A stretch of DNA of 64,000 nt from an uncultured Prevotellaceae bacterium (GCA_947166905.1 CAMVFZ010000002.1:1-64000); one strand, 5' to 3'. Numbered from the stretch's first letter, positions 8,805 through 18,110 are shown. The notes: generated by a model not told the origin, from the letters alone. Program-made: numbers and translations.

Positions 8805-10889
8805 TTACAGATAAAGGGTGAGCTTGAGGGTGAGGTTGCGGCCGGGGTTGAAGACGCCGATGCGGCCGGTGCGGGCGTTGGCGTCGGCGTACTTGAGGCG
8901 GCTCAGATGGTTCTGGTAGGCTTTGTCCGTAAGGTTGGATGCAATCAGGTGCAGGCTGGCGACGGTCTTACCGCAAATCACTATGTCAGTGCCGGCAGAG
9001 GCGCCAAGAAGGACGTAGGCCGGAGTGGGCGTCTCGGTGTCGTTCAGGGCGAAGATTCTGTCCTGCTTGAAGTTCCAATCAAGATTCAGCGCTAAGAAGC
9101 TGTTATTGAAGAGCTTACCGTCGTGCGAAAGCTCGTACTTGGCCTCAGAGAAAAGCCTGGGCGCAGGAGTCATCGGCAAGTTGTTACCGGACTTTTCCTT
9201 TGCGTAAACGCAAGAGAAAGCGCTACTAAGGTGCAGACTGTGAATCGGGTGGAAGTCTACGCTTGCTTCAAGGCCCTTCAGGGTTGCGTGGCCAGCAACA
9301 TATGTGTACACGGGAACGCCTTCGTCGGAGAGCTGGCCGTTTCGCGTCAGATAAATGTAATTGTCGATGCGGCTGGCAAAGAGAGCCGTATGTAGGGATA
9401 AGTACTTGGAGCTGAAATCCAGGCCCAGATCGGCCTGAAGGCTCTTTTCAGGGGACAGGCCGTGGTTTCCGACTTCGTAGCGGAAGGTACCCTCGTGCTC
9501 GCCGTCAGAGCCAAGCTCGCTTAGGTTCGGCGCCCTGAAGCCATGGGCCACATTAGCGCGGATGGTAAGGTGTTCGCCCAGAGGCCTTACTGCGCCGATG
9601 CTGCCAGAAAAGCCCTTGAAATCGCGCTTAAAGGCCGTGAAATGGTCTTCAATCGCCTTGCTGCTAAGATGCCTCAAGTCTGCGCGCAGTCCGCCGGAAA
9701 GTATCCATTCGCCGGCTGTCTTAGTGGCCGTCACAAATGCGCCTGCATCCAGAAGATTGTAGTTAGGAATCAGCGCCTCTTCTCCCAGATTCTTGTTATT
9801 CTGATACATTCCGCCGATGCCCGCTGCGATTTTCCATCCGCCTATGTTACCGCTTTGGTACCGGAGGTCGTAATTTACGGTATTTAGCTTCATGTAAAGG
9901 CCGCACTCGTCCGGTGACTCCTCAAACTCCTGTCTGCGGTTCTGCTGCCAGCCGACGATGGCCTTCACCTCACCTTCGCCAATACGTATAGTGTTGTCTG
10001 ATACTACTTTATAATGGTAGATATGCTGGAAGGGGAGATCTGGCTTATGGCCGAAGCAGTCTCCTTCAAGTTCGCCGGTCTGGGCATCCCTTTCGCCCTC
10101 TATGATGCCGGGACGCAGGTGGTACCAGCTGGCTTTCAGTCGGGTGTAACCCCAGCTGCCGTTCTTTCCTACCATGGCGCTGGCTGCCCTTTCCATGAAA
10201 CCGGAGTTGGGAACCTTGCCATCGTATTTGTTGCGGTATGCTCCTGCGTATCGGTCAGAAAAGCGGGCGTTCCATACCCATCCGTTAAGGTTGCCGGAAT
10301 TGGATAGGGAATAGCTGAACAGATTGTTATTGCTTTGATACTCAGAGCTTAAGCTGCTGCTCACTGTGCCAAAGGCTGCCTGCGGCTGCGGGTGAAAGAT
10401 GATTACTCCGGACAGCGCATCTGAGCCGTACATCAAGGATGCCGGGCCCTTGAAGACCTCGGCATAATGGATATCGGCGCCATCAATCTCTACTCCGTGT
10501 TCGTCGCCCCACTGCTGGCCTTCCTGGCGGATGCCGTCGTGGACTACCAGTACTCGGTTATAGCCAAGGCCTCGGATTACGGGTTTGCTGATGCTTGGGC
10601 CGGTTGTAATCTGCTGGATTCCAGGTTCTTGCGCCAGCGCGGCGATTATATTGGTGGCTGCTCTTGAGCGCAGGTCCGTGGGTCTTACTACCGATACAGG
10701 CGACGGCATTTCCTTGACCTTGGTGTCTCCGGCCAGACCGGTAATAACCACTTCACCAAGCTCCAGGTGCTGGTAAAATATATCTGTGCTGTCGTTTTTC
10801 TCTTTATTCTCTTGTGCCGATGCTACTCCGGCGCTGGCTGCCAATGCTATTACAGTCAGCATCGGCAAAATAAATTTTGTCTTGTTCAT
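8805..10889 (-). CDS. TonB-dependent outer-membrane receptor
   Basis: Signal peptide; plug domain (EMPSPVSVVRPTDL, IRGLGYNRVLVVHDGIRQEGQQWGDEHG), C-terminal beta-barrel. Confidence 0.9.
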   Translation of the reverse strand: MNKTKFILPMLTVIALAASAGVASAQENKEKNDSTDIFYQHLELGEVVITGLAGDTKVKEMPSPVSVVRPTDLRSRAATNIIAALAQEPGIQQITTGPSISKPVIRGLGYNRVLVVHDGIRQEGQQWGDEHGVEIDGADIHYAEVFKGPASLMYGSDALSGVIIFHPQPQAAFGTVSSSLSSEYQSNNNLFSYSLSNSGNLNGWVWNARFSDRYAGAYRNKYDGKVPNSGFMERAASAMVGKNGSWGYTRLKASWYHLRPGIIEGERDAQTGELEGDCFGHKPDLPFQHIYHYKVVSDNTIRIGEGEVKAIVGWQQNRRQEFEESPDECGLYMKLNTVNYDLRYQSGNIGGWKIAAGIGGMYQNNKNLGEEALIPNYNLLDAGAFVTATKTAGEWILSGGLRADLRHLSSKAIEDHFTAFKRDFKGFSGSIGAVRPLGEHLTIRANVAHGFRAPNLSELGSDGEHEGTFRYEVGNHGLSPEKSLQADLGLDFSSKYLSLHTALFASRIDNYIYLTRNGQLSDEGVPVYTYVAGHATLKGLEASVDFHPIHSLHLSSAFSCVYAKEKSGNNLPMTPAPRLFSEAKYELSHDGKLFNNSFLALNLDWNFKQDRIFALNDTETPTPAYVLLGASAGTDIVICGKTVASLHLIASNLTDKAYQNHLSRLKYADANARTGRIGVFNPGRNLTLKLTLYL

Positions 10890-10952
10890 TCTGTTAAATT
10901 GTTGATAATTAGATACAATAATCCCGTTTAAAGACGCTATGGTCTTAAATGC

Positions 10953-11309
10953 TTAACAGAATGATGCCGGGGGTGCTCTTTGGGAGGCTGGTTGTTTGTA
11001 TAGATCGGGTACAAACTTATACTGGATGGCTTCTATGAAGCTGCAGTAGTCGGCGGTGCAGTTGTATACCTGTTCTGTTCCGGGCAGATAGTTTGCGCCC
11101 TGGAGGTGGCAGAGGATACAGTCTTGAAGGTGAAGGTCTTCTGTGAGGTGGCCCTGGTGGGGGAGGTCCTGGGCGCAGGCTTGGCACTCAAAGTGGTCTT
11201 GATGCTCGGCTTCGTCGTGATGATGGAACGGGAGCAGCGCTGCCATCGGCATGAATACCGTCAGCAATACTGCAGCCAATATGTTCTTCATCGTCCTTTT
11301 CATCTTCAA
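10953..11309 (-). CDS. Small exported His/Cys-rich (putative metal-binding) protein
   Basis: FHHHDEAEHQDHFECQACAQDLPHQGHLTEDLHLQDCILCHLQ; located upstream of TonB receptor. Confidence 0.6.
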   Translation of the reverse strand: MKMKRTMKNILAAVLLTVFMPMAALLPFHHHDEAEHQDHFECQACAQDLPHQGHLTEDLHLQDCILCHLQGANYLPGTEQVYNCTADYCSFIEAIQYKFVPDLYKQPASQRAPPASFC

Positions 11310-11408
11310 AATTCTGCGGCAAAGCTATACAACAAATCCCACTTCTGCAATACCAAATAGTTGGGATTCTGTATACAAAAAAAGGATTGGCGTGAACCAA
11401 TCCTTTTG

Positions 11409-11482
11409 TGCTCCCTCAGGGGCTCGAACCCTGGACCCCAACATTAAGAGTGTCGTGCTCTACCAACTGAGCTAAGGAAGCA
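11409..11482 (-). tRNA. tRNA-Lys (CTT)
   Basis: Reverse strand folds as cloverleaf; acceptor TGCTTCC/GGGAGCA, T-loop GGTTCGAGCCC, anticodon loop CTCTTAA. Confidence 0.93.
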
Positions 11483-11493
11483 GAATCTCTCGT

Positions 11494-11565
11494 GACCCGT
11501 TCGGGGCTCGAACCCGAGACCCCCACATTAAAAGTGTGATGCTCTACCGACTGAGCTAACGAGTC
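11494..11565 (-). tRNA. tRNA-Lys (TTT)
   Basis: Reverse strand cloverleaf; acceptor GACTCGT/ACGGGTC, anticodon loop CTTTTAA. Confidence 0.93.
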
Positions 11566-11676
11566 TTTCCACTTCCGTTTTTTTCAAACGGGATTGCAAA
11601 GGTATATCGTCTTGGTGAAACTTCCAAATGTTTTGGAAAAAATTTTACAAAAAACTTCAATAAAAATCGTTTCAAG

Positions 11677-12723
11677 CTAGAATTTGCTCATATCCTTGAT
11701 AGCCTGATCCTGGGAAAGCTGGCAGATAAGCAGCTTGCCGTCTTTAAGGGCGACGATGCTGTCCCGCAGCCCCTGAAGAACTATCTGTCCGCCGGCAGGC
11801 ACATGAACCACGCAATTATGGCAATCAAATAGGCGTGCGTCGCCAACCACGCAGTTACCATCGGCATCGGGAACAATGTGCTCCTTAACGGCAACCCAGG
11901 TACCCAGGTCACTCCACTGCGGCTCGCAGGCGATAACGTAGATGTCCGGAGACTTCTCCATTACTGCGTAGTCGATGGAAATCTTCTCGCACTCGCAGAA
12001 GTGGGCGCGAAGGGCCTCGTCCTCCTTATCGGTGAACAAATAAGGCTCAATCTTGTCCATAACGCCGGTAATCTGCGGGGCGTACTTTTGGAGCTGGGCG
12101 TTGATAGTGGCAACATTCCACACAAAAATGCCCGCATTCCAGAAGAAATTGCCCGCTGCCAGATACTTCTTGGCGGTCTCCAGATCCGGTTTCTCGCGGA
12201 ACTCAGACACCTTGACAACAGTCTCCTGCTCCAAAGACTCGGCACAAATATAACCATATCCGGTTTCCGGCCTTGTCGGCTTAATGCCGATGGTGACAAT
12301 CTTGCTGCTGCCGTCCACGGCCTCAAGGGCCTTGGCAATTACGGAGGTAAACAGCTTTGTATCAACCACTAAGGCATCGGACGGAGTAACAACCACATTG
12401 GCATTCGGGGCCACCTTGGCAACCTTGCGGCAAGCGTAAGCGATGCAAGGGGCTGTGTTGCGGCCCTCCGGCTCTGCAAGAATATGGCTTTCAGGTATTT
12501 GCGGCAATTGCTCGCGAACCTGGGCAACATAGCGCGCACCTGTGACGACCCAAAAATTCTCCATCGGCGCAACAGGCAAAAACCTGTCTACCGTCATCTG
12601 GATGAGGGACCGGCCGCTACCGGTGATGTCGATGAACTGCTTGGGGCAATCCGGGGTGCTGACGGGCCATAGCCTGCTGCCGATGCCGCCTGCCATTATA
12701 ACAACGTGGTTATTGTTGGTCAT
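11677..12723 (-). CDS. manC: Mannose-1-phosphate guanylyltransferase
   Basis: MAGGIGSRLWPVSTPDCPKQF nucleotidyltransferase signature, FREKPDLETAKKYLAAGNFFWNAGIF. Confidence 0.9.
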   Translation of the reverse strand: MTNNNHVVIMAGGIGSRLWPVSTPDCPKQFIDITGSGRSLIQMTVDRFLPVAPMENFWVVTGARYVAQVREQLPQIPESHILAEPEGRNTAPCIAYACRKVAKVAPNANVVVTPSDALVVDTKLFTSVIAKALEAVDGSSKIVTIGIKPTRPETGYGYICAESLEQETVVKVSEFREKPDLETAKKYLAAGNFFWNAGIFVWNVATINAQLQKYAPQITGVMDKIEPYLFTDKEDEALRAHFCECEKISIDYAVMEKSPDIYVIACEPQWSDLGTWVAVKEHIVPDADGNCVVGDARLFDCHNCVVHVPAGGQIVLQGLRDSIVALKDGKLLICQLSQDQAIKDMSKF

Positions 12724-12745
12724 AGTTTATATTATTGAAACTGAA

Positions 12746-13336
12746 TTACTTGCCGATGAGCTTAAGGAATTCGCTCCTGGTTCGCAGGGACTGCATGAAG
12801 GCTCCGGAGAAGGCCGATGTGGTTGTGGTTGCGTTGGTCTTTTCTACTCCACGGACCATCATACAGGTGTGCATCGCCTCGATGACTACTGCTACGCCCA
12901 GGGGATGAAGGGCTTTTTGGATGGCATCGCGAATCTCTATGGTAAGTCTTTCCTGCACCTGAAGCCTTCTGGCGTAGGTTTCAACTACGCGTGCAATCTT
13001 GCTAAGGCCGGTGATTTTACCATTGGGAATGTATGCGATATGTGCCTTTCCGATAAAGGGGAGCATGTGGTGCTCGCACATAGAGAAAAGCTCTATGTCC
13101 TTTACCAGAACCATCTGCTGATATTCTTCGTCAAAAAGTGCTGACTGTATAATCTGGATTCCGTTCTGTGAATAGCCCTTGGTAAGGAACTGGAGGGATT
13201 TTGCCACGCGCTCAGGGGTCTTCAGAAGGCCCTCGCGCTGGGGATCTTCTCCCAGCAGTGCCAATATTTCTTTAACGTGTCCGGCAATCTCTGCGGTCAC
13301 TTTTTCGTCGTATAAATCTTCTCTTGAATAAGCCAT
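12746..13336 (-). CDS. folE: GTP cyclohydrolase I
   Basis: [44 protein letters not shown]-type C-terminus [12 protein letters not shown]. Confidence 0.95.
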   Translation of the reverse strand: MAYSREDLYDEKVTAEIAGHVKEILALLGEDPQREGLLKTPERVAKSLQFLTKGYSQNGIQIIQSALFDEEYQQMVLVKDIELFSMCEHHMLPFIGKAHIAYIPNGKITGLSKIARVVETYARRLQVQERLTIEIRDAIQKALHPLGVAVVIEAMHTCMMVRGVEKTNATTTTSAFSGAFMQSLRTRSEFLKLIGK

Positions 13337-13470
13337 CTTCAATATTGAAAATAATCCGCTGCAAATATAGGTATTTTTTAGATTTTTTGTCTATATTTGC
13401 CGCCTATAAGGGGGCCGAAAACGGCCCTGGAGCGTAATTAATTGAATAATAATTAATTAAATCGAATCAT

Positions 13471-13692
13471 ATGTATTGGACACTAGAACTTGCAAGCAGC
13501 CTGGACGACGCACCGTGGCCTGCAACCAAAGAAGAACTGATTGATTATGCAAATCGTTCCGGCGCTCCGGAAGAGGTTATTGAGAACCTGCAGGAGCTGG
13601 AAGAGGAGAATGAGGTCTACGAATCCATAGAGGATATCTGGCCCGATTATCCCACAAAAGAAGACTTCTTCTGGAACGAGGAGGAATATTAA
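13471..13692 (+). CDS. DUF2795-like small acidic protein
   Basis: WTLELASSLDDAPWPATKEELIDYANRSGAPEEVIENLQEL... Confidence 0.7.
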   Translation: MYWTLELASSLDDAPWPATKEELIDYANRSGAPEEVIENLQELEEENEVYESIEDIWPDYPTKEDFFWNEEEY

Positions 13693-13728
13693 AAAGAATC
13701 CCGCGAGGCAATCGCGGGATTCTTTTTA
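13692..13728. terminator. Bidirectional rho-independent terminator
   Basis: aaaaagaatcccgcgaggcaatcgcgggattcttttt: long GC stem flanked by A/T runs between convergent genes. Confidence 0.88.
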
Positions 13729-14016
13729 TTCGAACTTGATGACCTTGGCGGTGTAGCCTAGTTTGCGAATGGCCTTGGCAAGGGTAAGGGTGTCGGTTTT
13801 GGCCTCATCGAAGACAATCTTGACCGTTTTCTCCGGAAGGTTTACTACAACATCCTTTACGCCTTTTTCGAAGGCAATGTTATCCAAAATCTTGGTCTTG
13901 CAGCTTTTGCATTCAATTGATGCCCTGTATAAAACAGTACGTTTTACCTTTGGCTTTGAAGCCTCAGCAACAAACATTATGGACAGGGCGGCGAGAACGA
14001 TAACAATCTTTTTCAT
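13726..14016 (-). CDS. Exported heavy-metal-associated (HMA) domain protein
   Basis: Signal peptide; ECKSCKTKILDNIAFEKGVKDVVVNLPEKTVKIVFDEAKT..LAKAIRKLGY (CxxC HMA fold). Confidence 0.85.
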   Translation of the reverse strand: MKKIVIVLAALSIMFVAEASKPKVKRTVLYRASIECKSCKTKILDNIAFEKGVKDVVVNLPEKTVKIVFDEAKTDTLTLAKAIRKLGYTAKVIKFE

Positions 14017-14025
14017 ATCTTCTTT

Positions 14026-16086
14026 TTATTCTGTTTTCCAAATTGTAATGCGGATGCCGGCGTAAAACCTTGCTCCCATAAGCGGGCCCCAGACGCAACC
14101 GGCGTCAAAATCCCTTGAAAAAGGATCATCTGCATTAATTATAGGGTAAGGCTGGCGGTAATTTGTAAGGTTTTCGGCTCCTATATATACATCTACACCC
14201 TTAAATCGCTTAGTTACCTGGGCATAAAGCAATGGATAAACAGGAGTGTTGCCATTGGTATAATGTCCTTTATATCCTTTCATGAAGTCCCATACTTTGC
14301 ACGGGCCGTTGACTGATGCTGTAAAGTCAAAGATCCATTTCTTAAGGTGCGTAGCATACTGAAGGTTTAGGACCCCCTTGTATCGGCTAGTCATGGGTTT
14401 AACGTCCGATGCTACATTGGCGATACGCGTCTGACGGGCGTTGGTATAGCGTCCCGTAAGGGTAAGCGTAAGCCCGTCCAAGGGCTCGGCGTTGAAATCG
14501 ACCTGGAAATTATCGGTGAATGAATGTGCCCCGGCCATTGAACTGAGGGGTGCAAATTCAATCATTGAGCCGCCATCGGGGCCGATAACATCATAATCCA
14601 CAACCATCTGCTCACGGAACTGCGTGCGGAAGTAATCAAAGCTAAAGTAGGTTGTAGAAGATCCGCCGATATACAAAGTGGCGTTGCCTCCGAAGGTCCA
14701 CGAATCTTCAAGGATATGGTTCATAACATCTCCGAACAGGGGCTTTCCGGATGCCAGGACACCGAAATTGTCTGCAATGGGAAGGCTCCGGCGCAGTCCG
14801 CGGCCGCCGTTGGCGCGGAGCACCAGGCTTTCTGACGGCGCCCATTTAAGCGTAAGACGCGGGGAAAAACGCAGCCCGACACCGCCATTGAACCAGTCAG
14901 TCCTTAAACCAAGTATGGCGCTGAATGTCTTCTGGTCGGCAGAGTGGAATGTGTATTCGGCAAATGCACCGGCATCGCCAAACCTGTTGGATATTTTTGA
15001 TCTTAAGCCGATGTCTTCTTTGTAGAAATCGGCCAGACCGCTAAGGCCCAGGGTATAATGGTGCTGAGTGGCATTCTGGTTCTGGTACAGGAGGTTCACG
15101 AACACGGAATGCTGCGAAGCGTCGTAGATGCGGGTGGTGAAGTCGCCGTCAAGCCGATGGTAATTATAATCGGCCACTACAGCGATGTTGGAGGTGTTGG
15201 CTTCGTTCAGGGGAAAGCCGGCTTTAATATAGCCGCCGGCATCGCTATTGCGTATCTTAGACTTCCAGTTGCCAGCGTCTTTCATCTGGCCACCGCGGCG
15301 GCTGTCTATTACCAGATGCCCGCCGAAGCGAAGCTGCATACCCGAAGGGTCGAAGTACAGCCAGCGGTTGGCCAGGTTAACCTGGAATTGGCGCGGGTCG
15401 TCCATAAAACCGTCGTCATTGTGATCCATGGTCATAAAGTTGCCATCGGCATGGCCAAGGAAAACGGTGCTCCATTTGCCCTCATCGTCAAGCTGGAGCG
15501 AGCTGGCTAAGTTAAAATCGGTTTTGCTGTCATTCATCACCGAGGCATGGATGAAGAGCGGTTTTTCGTCGGTCGGTTTGCGGTGTTCAAGGTTTATCTG
15601 CCCCGTCATCGATTCCATTCCGTTGATGACAGATGTGACGCCTTTGGCTATCTGGATGCTTTCCAGCCATTGTCCGGGGACATAGTTAAGGCCGAAGGGA
15701 GCGGCCAGGCCGCGCATCACAGGCCGGTTTTCGTCAAGCATCTGCGTGTAGATGCCGTTCTGGCCAAGGAGGCGGATCTGGCGGGCGCCCGTGACAGCAT
15801 CGGAATAGCCTACGGTCACACTGGCGGAGTTCTCGAAACTTTCGGCAAGGTTGCAGCAGGCCATTTTGCACAGGCCTGCCGCTGTGATTACTTCTGTGCG
15901 GATTTCCTTTCCCTTCGGGAGGTAATTGCCGTTAATTGAAGTAGATACTACAGATTGGGTAAGGGTGTCACGACGCTCTCCGTAGATGCCGGTAGTATCC
16001 GGAGGGGTTACTATCTGCGCCTGCACATTGAGTATAGAAATGACGCTTAGCGTCAAAATGCTTATTAAATATTGATTTCTTTTCAT
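14026..16086 (-). CDS. TonB-dependent receptor, likely metal-related
   Basis: Plug motifs (SFENSASVTVGYSDAVTGARQIRLLGQNGIYTQMLDENRPVMRGLAAPFGLNYVPGQWLESIQIAKGVTSVINGMESMTGQINLEHRKP), barrel C-terminus; adjacent HMA gene. Confidence 0.88.
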   Translation of the reverse strand: MKRNQYLISILTLSVISILNVQAQIVTPPDTTGIYGERRDTLTQSVVSTSINGNYLPKGKEIRTEVITAAGLCKMACCNLAESFENSASVTVGYSDAVTGARQIRLLGQNGIYTQMLDENRPVMRGLAAPFGLNYVPGQWLESIQIAKGVTSVINGMESMTGQINLEHRKPTDEKPLFIHASVMNDSKTDFNLASSLQLDDEGKWSTVFLGHADGNFMTMDHNDDGFMDDPRQFQVNLANRWLYFDPSGMQLRFGGHLVIDSRRGGQMKDAGNWKSKIRNSDAGGYIKAGFPLNEANTSNIAVVADYNYHRLDGDFTTRIYDASQHSVFVNLLYQNQNATQHHYTLGLSGLADFYKEDIGLRSKISNRFGDAGAFAEYTFHSADQKTFSAILGLRTDWFNGGVGLRFSPRLTLKWAPSESLVLRANGGRGLRRSLPIADNFGVLASGKPLFGDVMNHILEDSWTFGGNATLYIGGSSTTYFSFDYFRTQFREQMVVDYDVIGPDGGSMIEFAPLSSMAGAHSFTDNFQVDFNAEPLDGLTLTLTGRYTNARQTRIANVASDVKPMTSRYKGVLNLQYATHLKKWIFDFTASVNGPCKVWDFMKGYKGHYTNGNTPVYPLLYAQVTKRFKGVDVYIGAENLTNYRQPYPIINADDPFSRDFDAGCVWGPLMGARFYAGIRITIWKTE

Positions 16087-16146
16087 AAATGCGTGTTTTG
16101 GGTTATACAATGATGCCATAGCAGTCCTTTAAAGGACCGCCAGGAA

Positions 16147-16581
16147 TCAAACCCTAAGCACGCAAAGCTTTGAAAGAAAAGCCGATGGCGGGGGATTGGC
16201 GCTGAAGACCGGATGAGCCTCACCGCAGGCCGGAACGGCTGCCTGGAAGACAGGCATCAGGCAGAAGAGCGTTGTGGCCGGAATGACATGCTGCGTTTCG
16301 CTGATCTCGCTTGGTGCCGTAATGGCGCGGAAGTCATCCGAGCAGCAGGATTCGTCTTCAAGGCAGGCTTCTTCCGACTCTGAATCGTGACAATGGGAGC
16401 CGGGGTGAATACTCTCGCATTCATGCGAGGCGATACCGGAAACGACATAGACATTTCCGTGCTCGTTGTCACGGTGGATATCAAGGCCGACGATAGAGAA
16501 CAGATACCATACTGCCAGCAGAACTGCGGGCAGGGCCTGAGATAATGTCCATCTATGTTTATTCGTATGCACCAGGCGCAA
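16147..16581 (-). CDS. Small membrane/exported His/Cys-rich protein
   Basis: CESIHPGSHCHDSESEEACLEDESCCSDDF; upstream of TonB receptor and HMA protein. Confidence 0.55.
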   Translation of the reverse strand: MRLVHTNKHRWTLSQALPAVLLAVWYLFSIVGLDIHRDNEHGNVYVVSGIASHECESIHPGSHCHDSESEEACLEDESCCSDDFRAITAPSEISETQHVIPATTLFCLMPVFQAAVPACGEAHPVFSANPPPSAFLSKLCVLRV

Positions 16582-16628
16582 ATTTAATAAAAAATGTTAA
16601 CTTTGAATAATAAAAAGAACTGATAGAA

Positions 16629-17291
16629 ATGAAGAAAGCTCTACTTATTCTTGGCCTGGCAATGTCCCTATGCATTGCTGCTCATGGACAGAAGGTTATT
16701 CATCTGAACCGATATGCTGCTGCTAATGAGCAGCTCGCTCCAGCCAATGGGGCACGTGTGGTACTTTTTGGCGATTCCATCACCGATAACTGGGCTCGCA
16801 TGCGCCCGGAGTTTTTCAATGAATTCGGCTTCATCGGCCGTGGTATCGGAGGAGAGGTAACAGCGCAGATGCTTTGTCGCTTCAGGGCCGATGTTATTGA
16901 TATCCAGGCTTCTACCGTTGTTATTCTTGCCGGCATCAACGACATTGCCATGAATCTTGGTGATACGTACAACGAAGATTCCACTTTTGCCAATATCCAG
17001 AGTATGGTAGACCTTTGCTGGCAGAACGGCATCCGCCCGGTAATCTGCTCTTTGCTTCCGTCTTACTTCCTCCGCTGGCGCCAGGAAGTTACCGACTGCC
17101 TTGAAAAGGTAAACAGCCTTAACGCCCGCCTCAAGGCCTACTGCAGCCGTCACGGTATCACTTATCTGGATTACGCTGCTCTTATGGCTGGCCCGGATGG
17201 CAAAGTAAAGGATGGTCTCACAGAAGACACGGTTCACCCCAACGACGCCGGCTACGAGATCATGGAAGCCGCGCTGCTGAAAACTCTTTAG
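16629..17291 (+). CDS. SGNH/GDSL-family hydrolase (exported)
   Basis: Signal peptide; RVVLFGDSITDNW, GIGGEVTAQML, AGINDIA, DTVHPNDAGY motif blocks. Confidence 0.92.
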   Translation: MKKALLILGLAMSLCIAAHGQKVIHLNRYAAANEQLAPANGARVVLFGDSITDNWARMRPEFFNEFGFIGRGIGGEVTAQMLCRFRADVIDIQASTVVILAGINDIAMNLGDTYNEDSTFANIQSMVDLCWQNGIRPVICSLLPSYFLRWRQEVTDCLEKVNSLNARLKAYCSRHGITYLDYAALMAGPDGKVKDGLTEDTVHPNDAGYEIMEAALLKTL

Positions 17292-17321
17292 TGCGCTAAC
17301 GATAGCGCATCTTATGCACTC

Positions 17322-17352
17322 AAAGAGCCAGGTTACTAGCCTGGCTTTTTTG
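17322..17352 (+). terminator. Rho-independent terminator downstream of SGNH hydrolase
   Basis: AGCCAGG-ttactag-CCTGGCT followed by T-run. Confidence 0.8.
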
Positions 17353-17360
17353 CTGCATGC

Positions 17361-17590
17361 TGTCGCAGGTGTGCGCGAAGTGCTGCAGGTGTGAGGCAAA
17401 AGTGTCGCAGGTGTGCGCGAAGTGCTGCAGGTGTGAGCAAAAGTGTCGCAGGTGTGCGCGAAGTGCTGCAGGTGAGAGCAAAAGTGTCGCAGGTGTGCGC
17501 AAAAGTGTCGCAGGTGTGCGCGAAGTGCTGCAGGTGTGAGGCAAAAGTGTCGCGGATGTGAGATAAAAAGTGTCGCAGGTGTGACAAAAA
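17361..17590. repeat. Tandem array of about 11 ~21-bp units with GTCGCAGGTGTG / GCTGCAGGTGTG variants
   Basis: Alternating units tgtcgcaggtgtgcgcgaag and tgctgcaggtgtgagcaaaag read directly. Confidence 0.97.
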
Positions 17591-17712
17591 TGGCTGACCT
17601 GCGACGCTGGAAGCGCTGGAAGGCCGAAAACCGTCGCAGATCGGGCAAAAATATCACACCTGCGACGGTAGTAGCCAAGACCTGCGACGGTAGTAGCAAG
17701 ACCAGCGACGTT
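17548..17712. repeat. Palindrome-bearing repeat block, copy 1 (direct repeat with 19529-19695)
   Basis: Near-identical ~165 bp to copy 2; contains GTCGCAGGT..ACCTGCGAC (17572-17605) and GTCGCAG..CTGCGAC (17633-17666) inverted repeats. Confidence 0.95.
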
Positions 17713-17732
17713 TTAAAATGACAGCAGGAGGT

Positions 17733-17856
17733 CAAAGGCATTGTGCCTCCGAGAGGCGTGGACGCCCGTGTCCACGTGAACGGGGGGACCATGAGCGTTA
17801 GCGAAATGGTGGGATGAGCACGTAGTGCGAACCGGGTCGGAGGCACAATGCCTTTG
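17733..17856 (+). other. Nested-hairpin structured element (copy 1)
   Basis: 20-bp perfect outer inverted repeat CAAAGGCATTGTGCCTCCGA / TCGGAGGCACAATGCCTTTG enclosing three internal hairpins; shares core GGGGGGACCATGAGC..TAGCGAA(A)TGGTGGG with 30362-30478. Confidence 0.85.
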
Positions 17857-18110
17857 GCCGATGGGGCAGGAAGGGGCAAACGTTTTTGATGCATTTGGCG
17901 GGGATGGGTGGCCGATTTTAGGGTTTTTGCCATGGATAATCATGAAAAGAAACGTTTTTTTGCACGGTAAAATCGGCCATAGAGGTGTACGGACGGGCTA
18001 TTCTTGCAAATAAGTGTTTACATTTTTCAGTAAACGGTTTTTTCTCTTGTTATTTGCGATAGAACTGCCGGCGCGGTGCCAGCGGTCATCATCACAAATA
18101 ATAGAGTATT

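Noticed and set aside
11409-11565. Two adjacent tRNA-Lys genes as an integration hotspot
   Set aside because: No integrase or direct repeat nearby; tandem isoacceptors are ordinary
17361-17590. Possible CRISPR array
   Set aside because: Units are contiguous 20-23 bp with no unique spacers and no cas genes nearby
16668-17933. 421-aa minus ORF and several 60-83 aa ORFs through the repeat array
   Set aside because: Translations are repetitive (TPATLL..HTCSTSRTPATL) and antisense to the SGNH gene; they arise from the 21-bp tandem repeat
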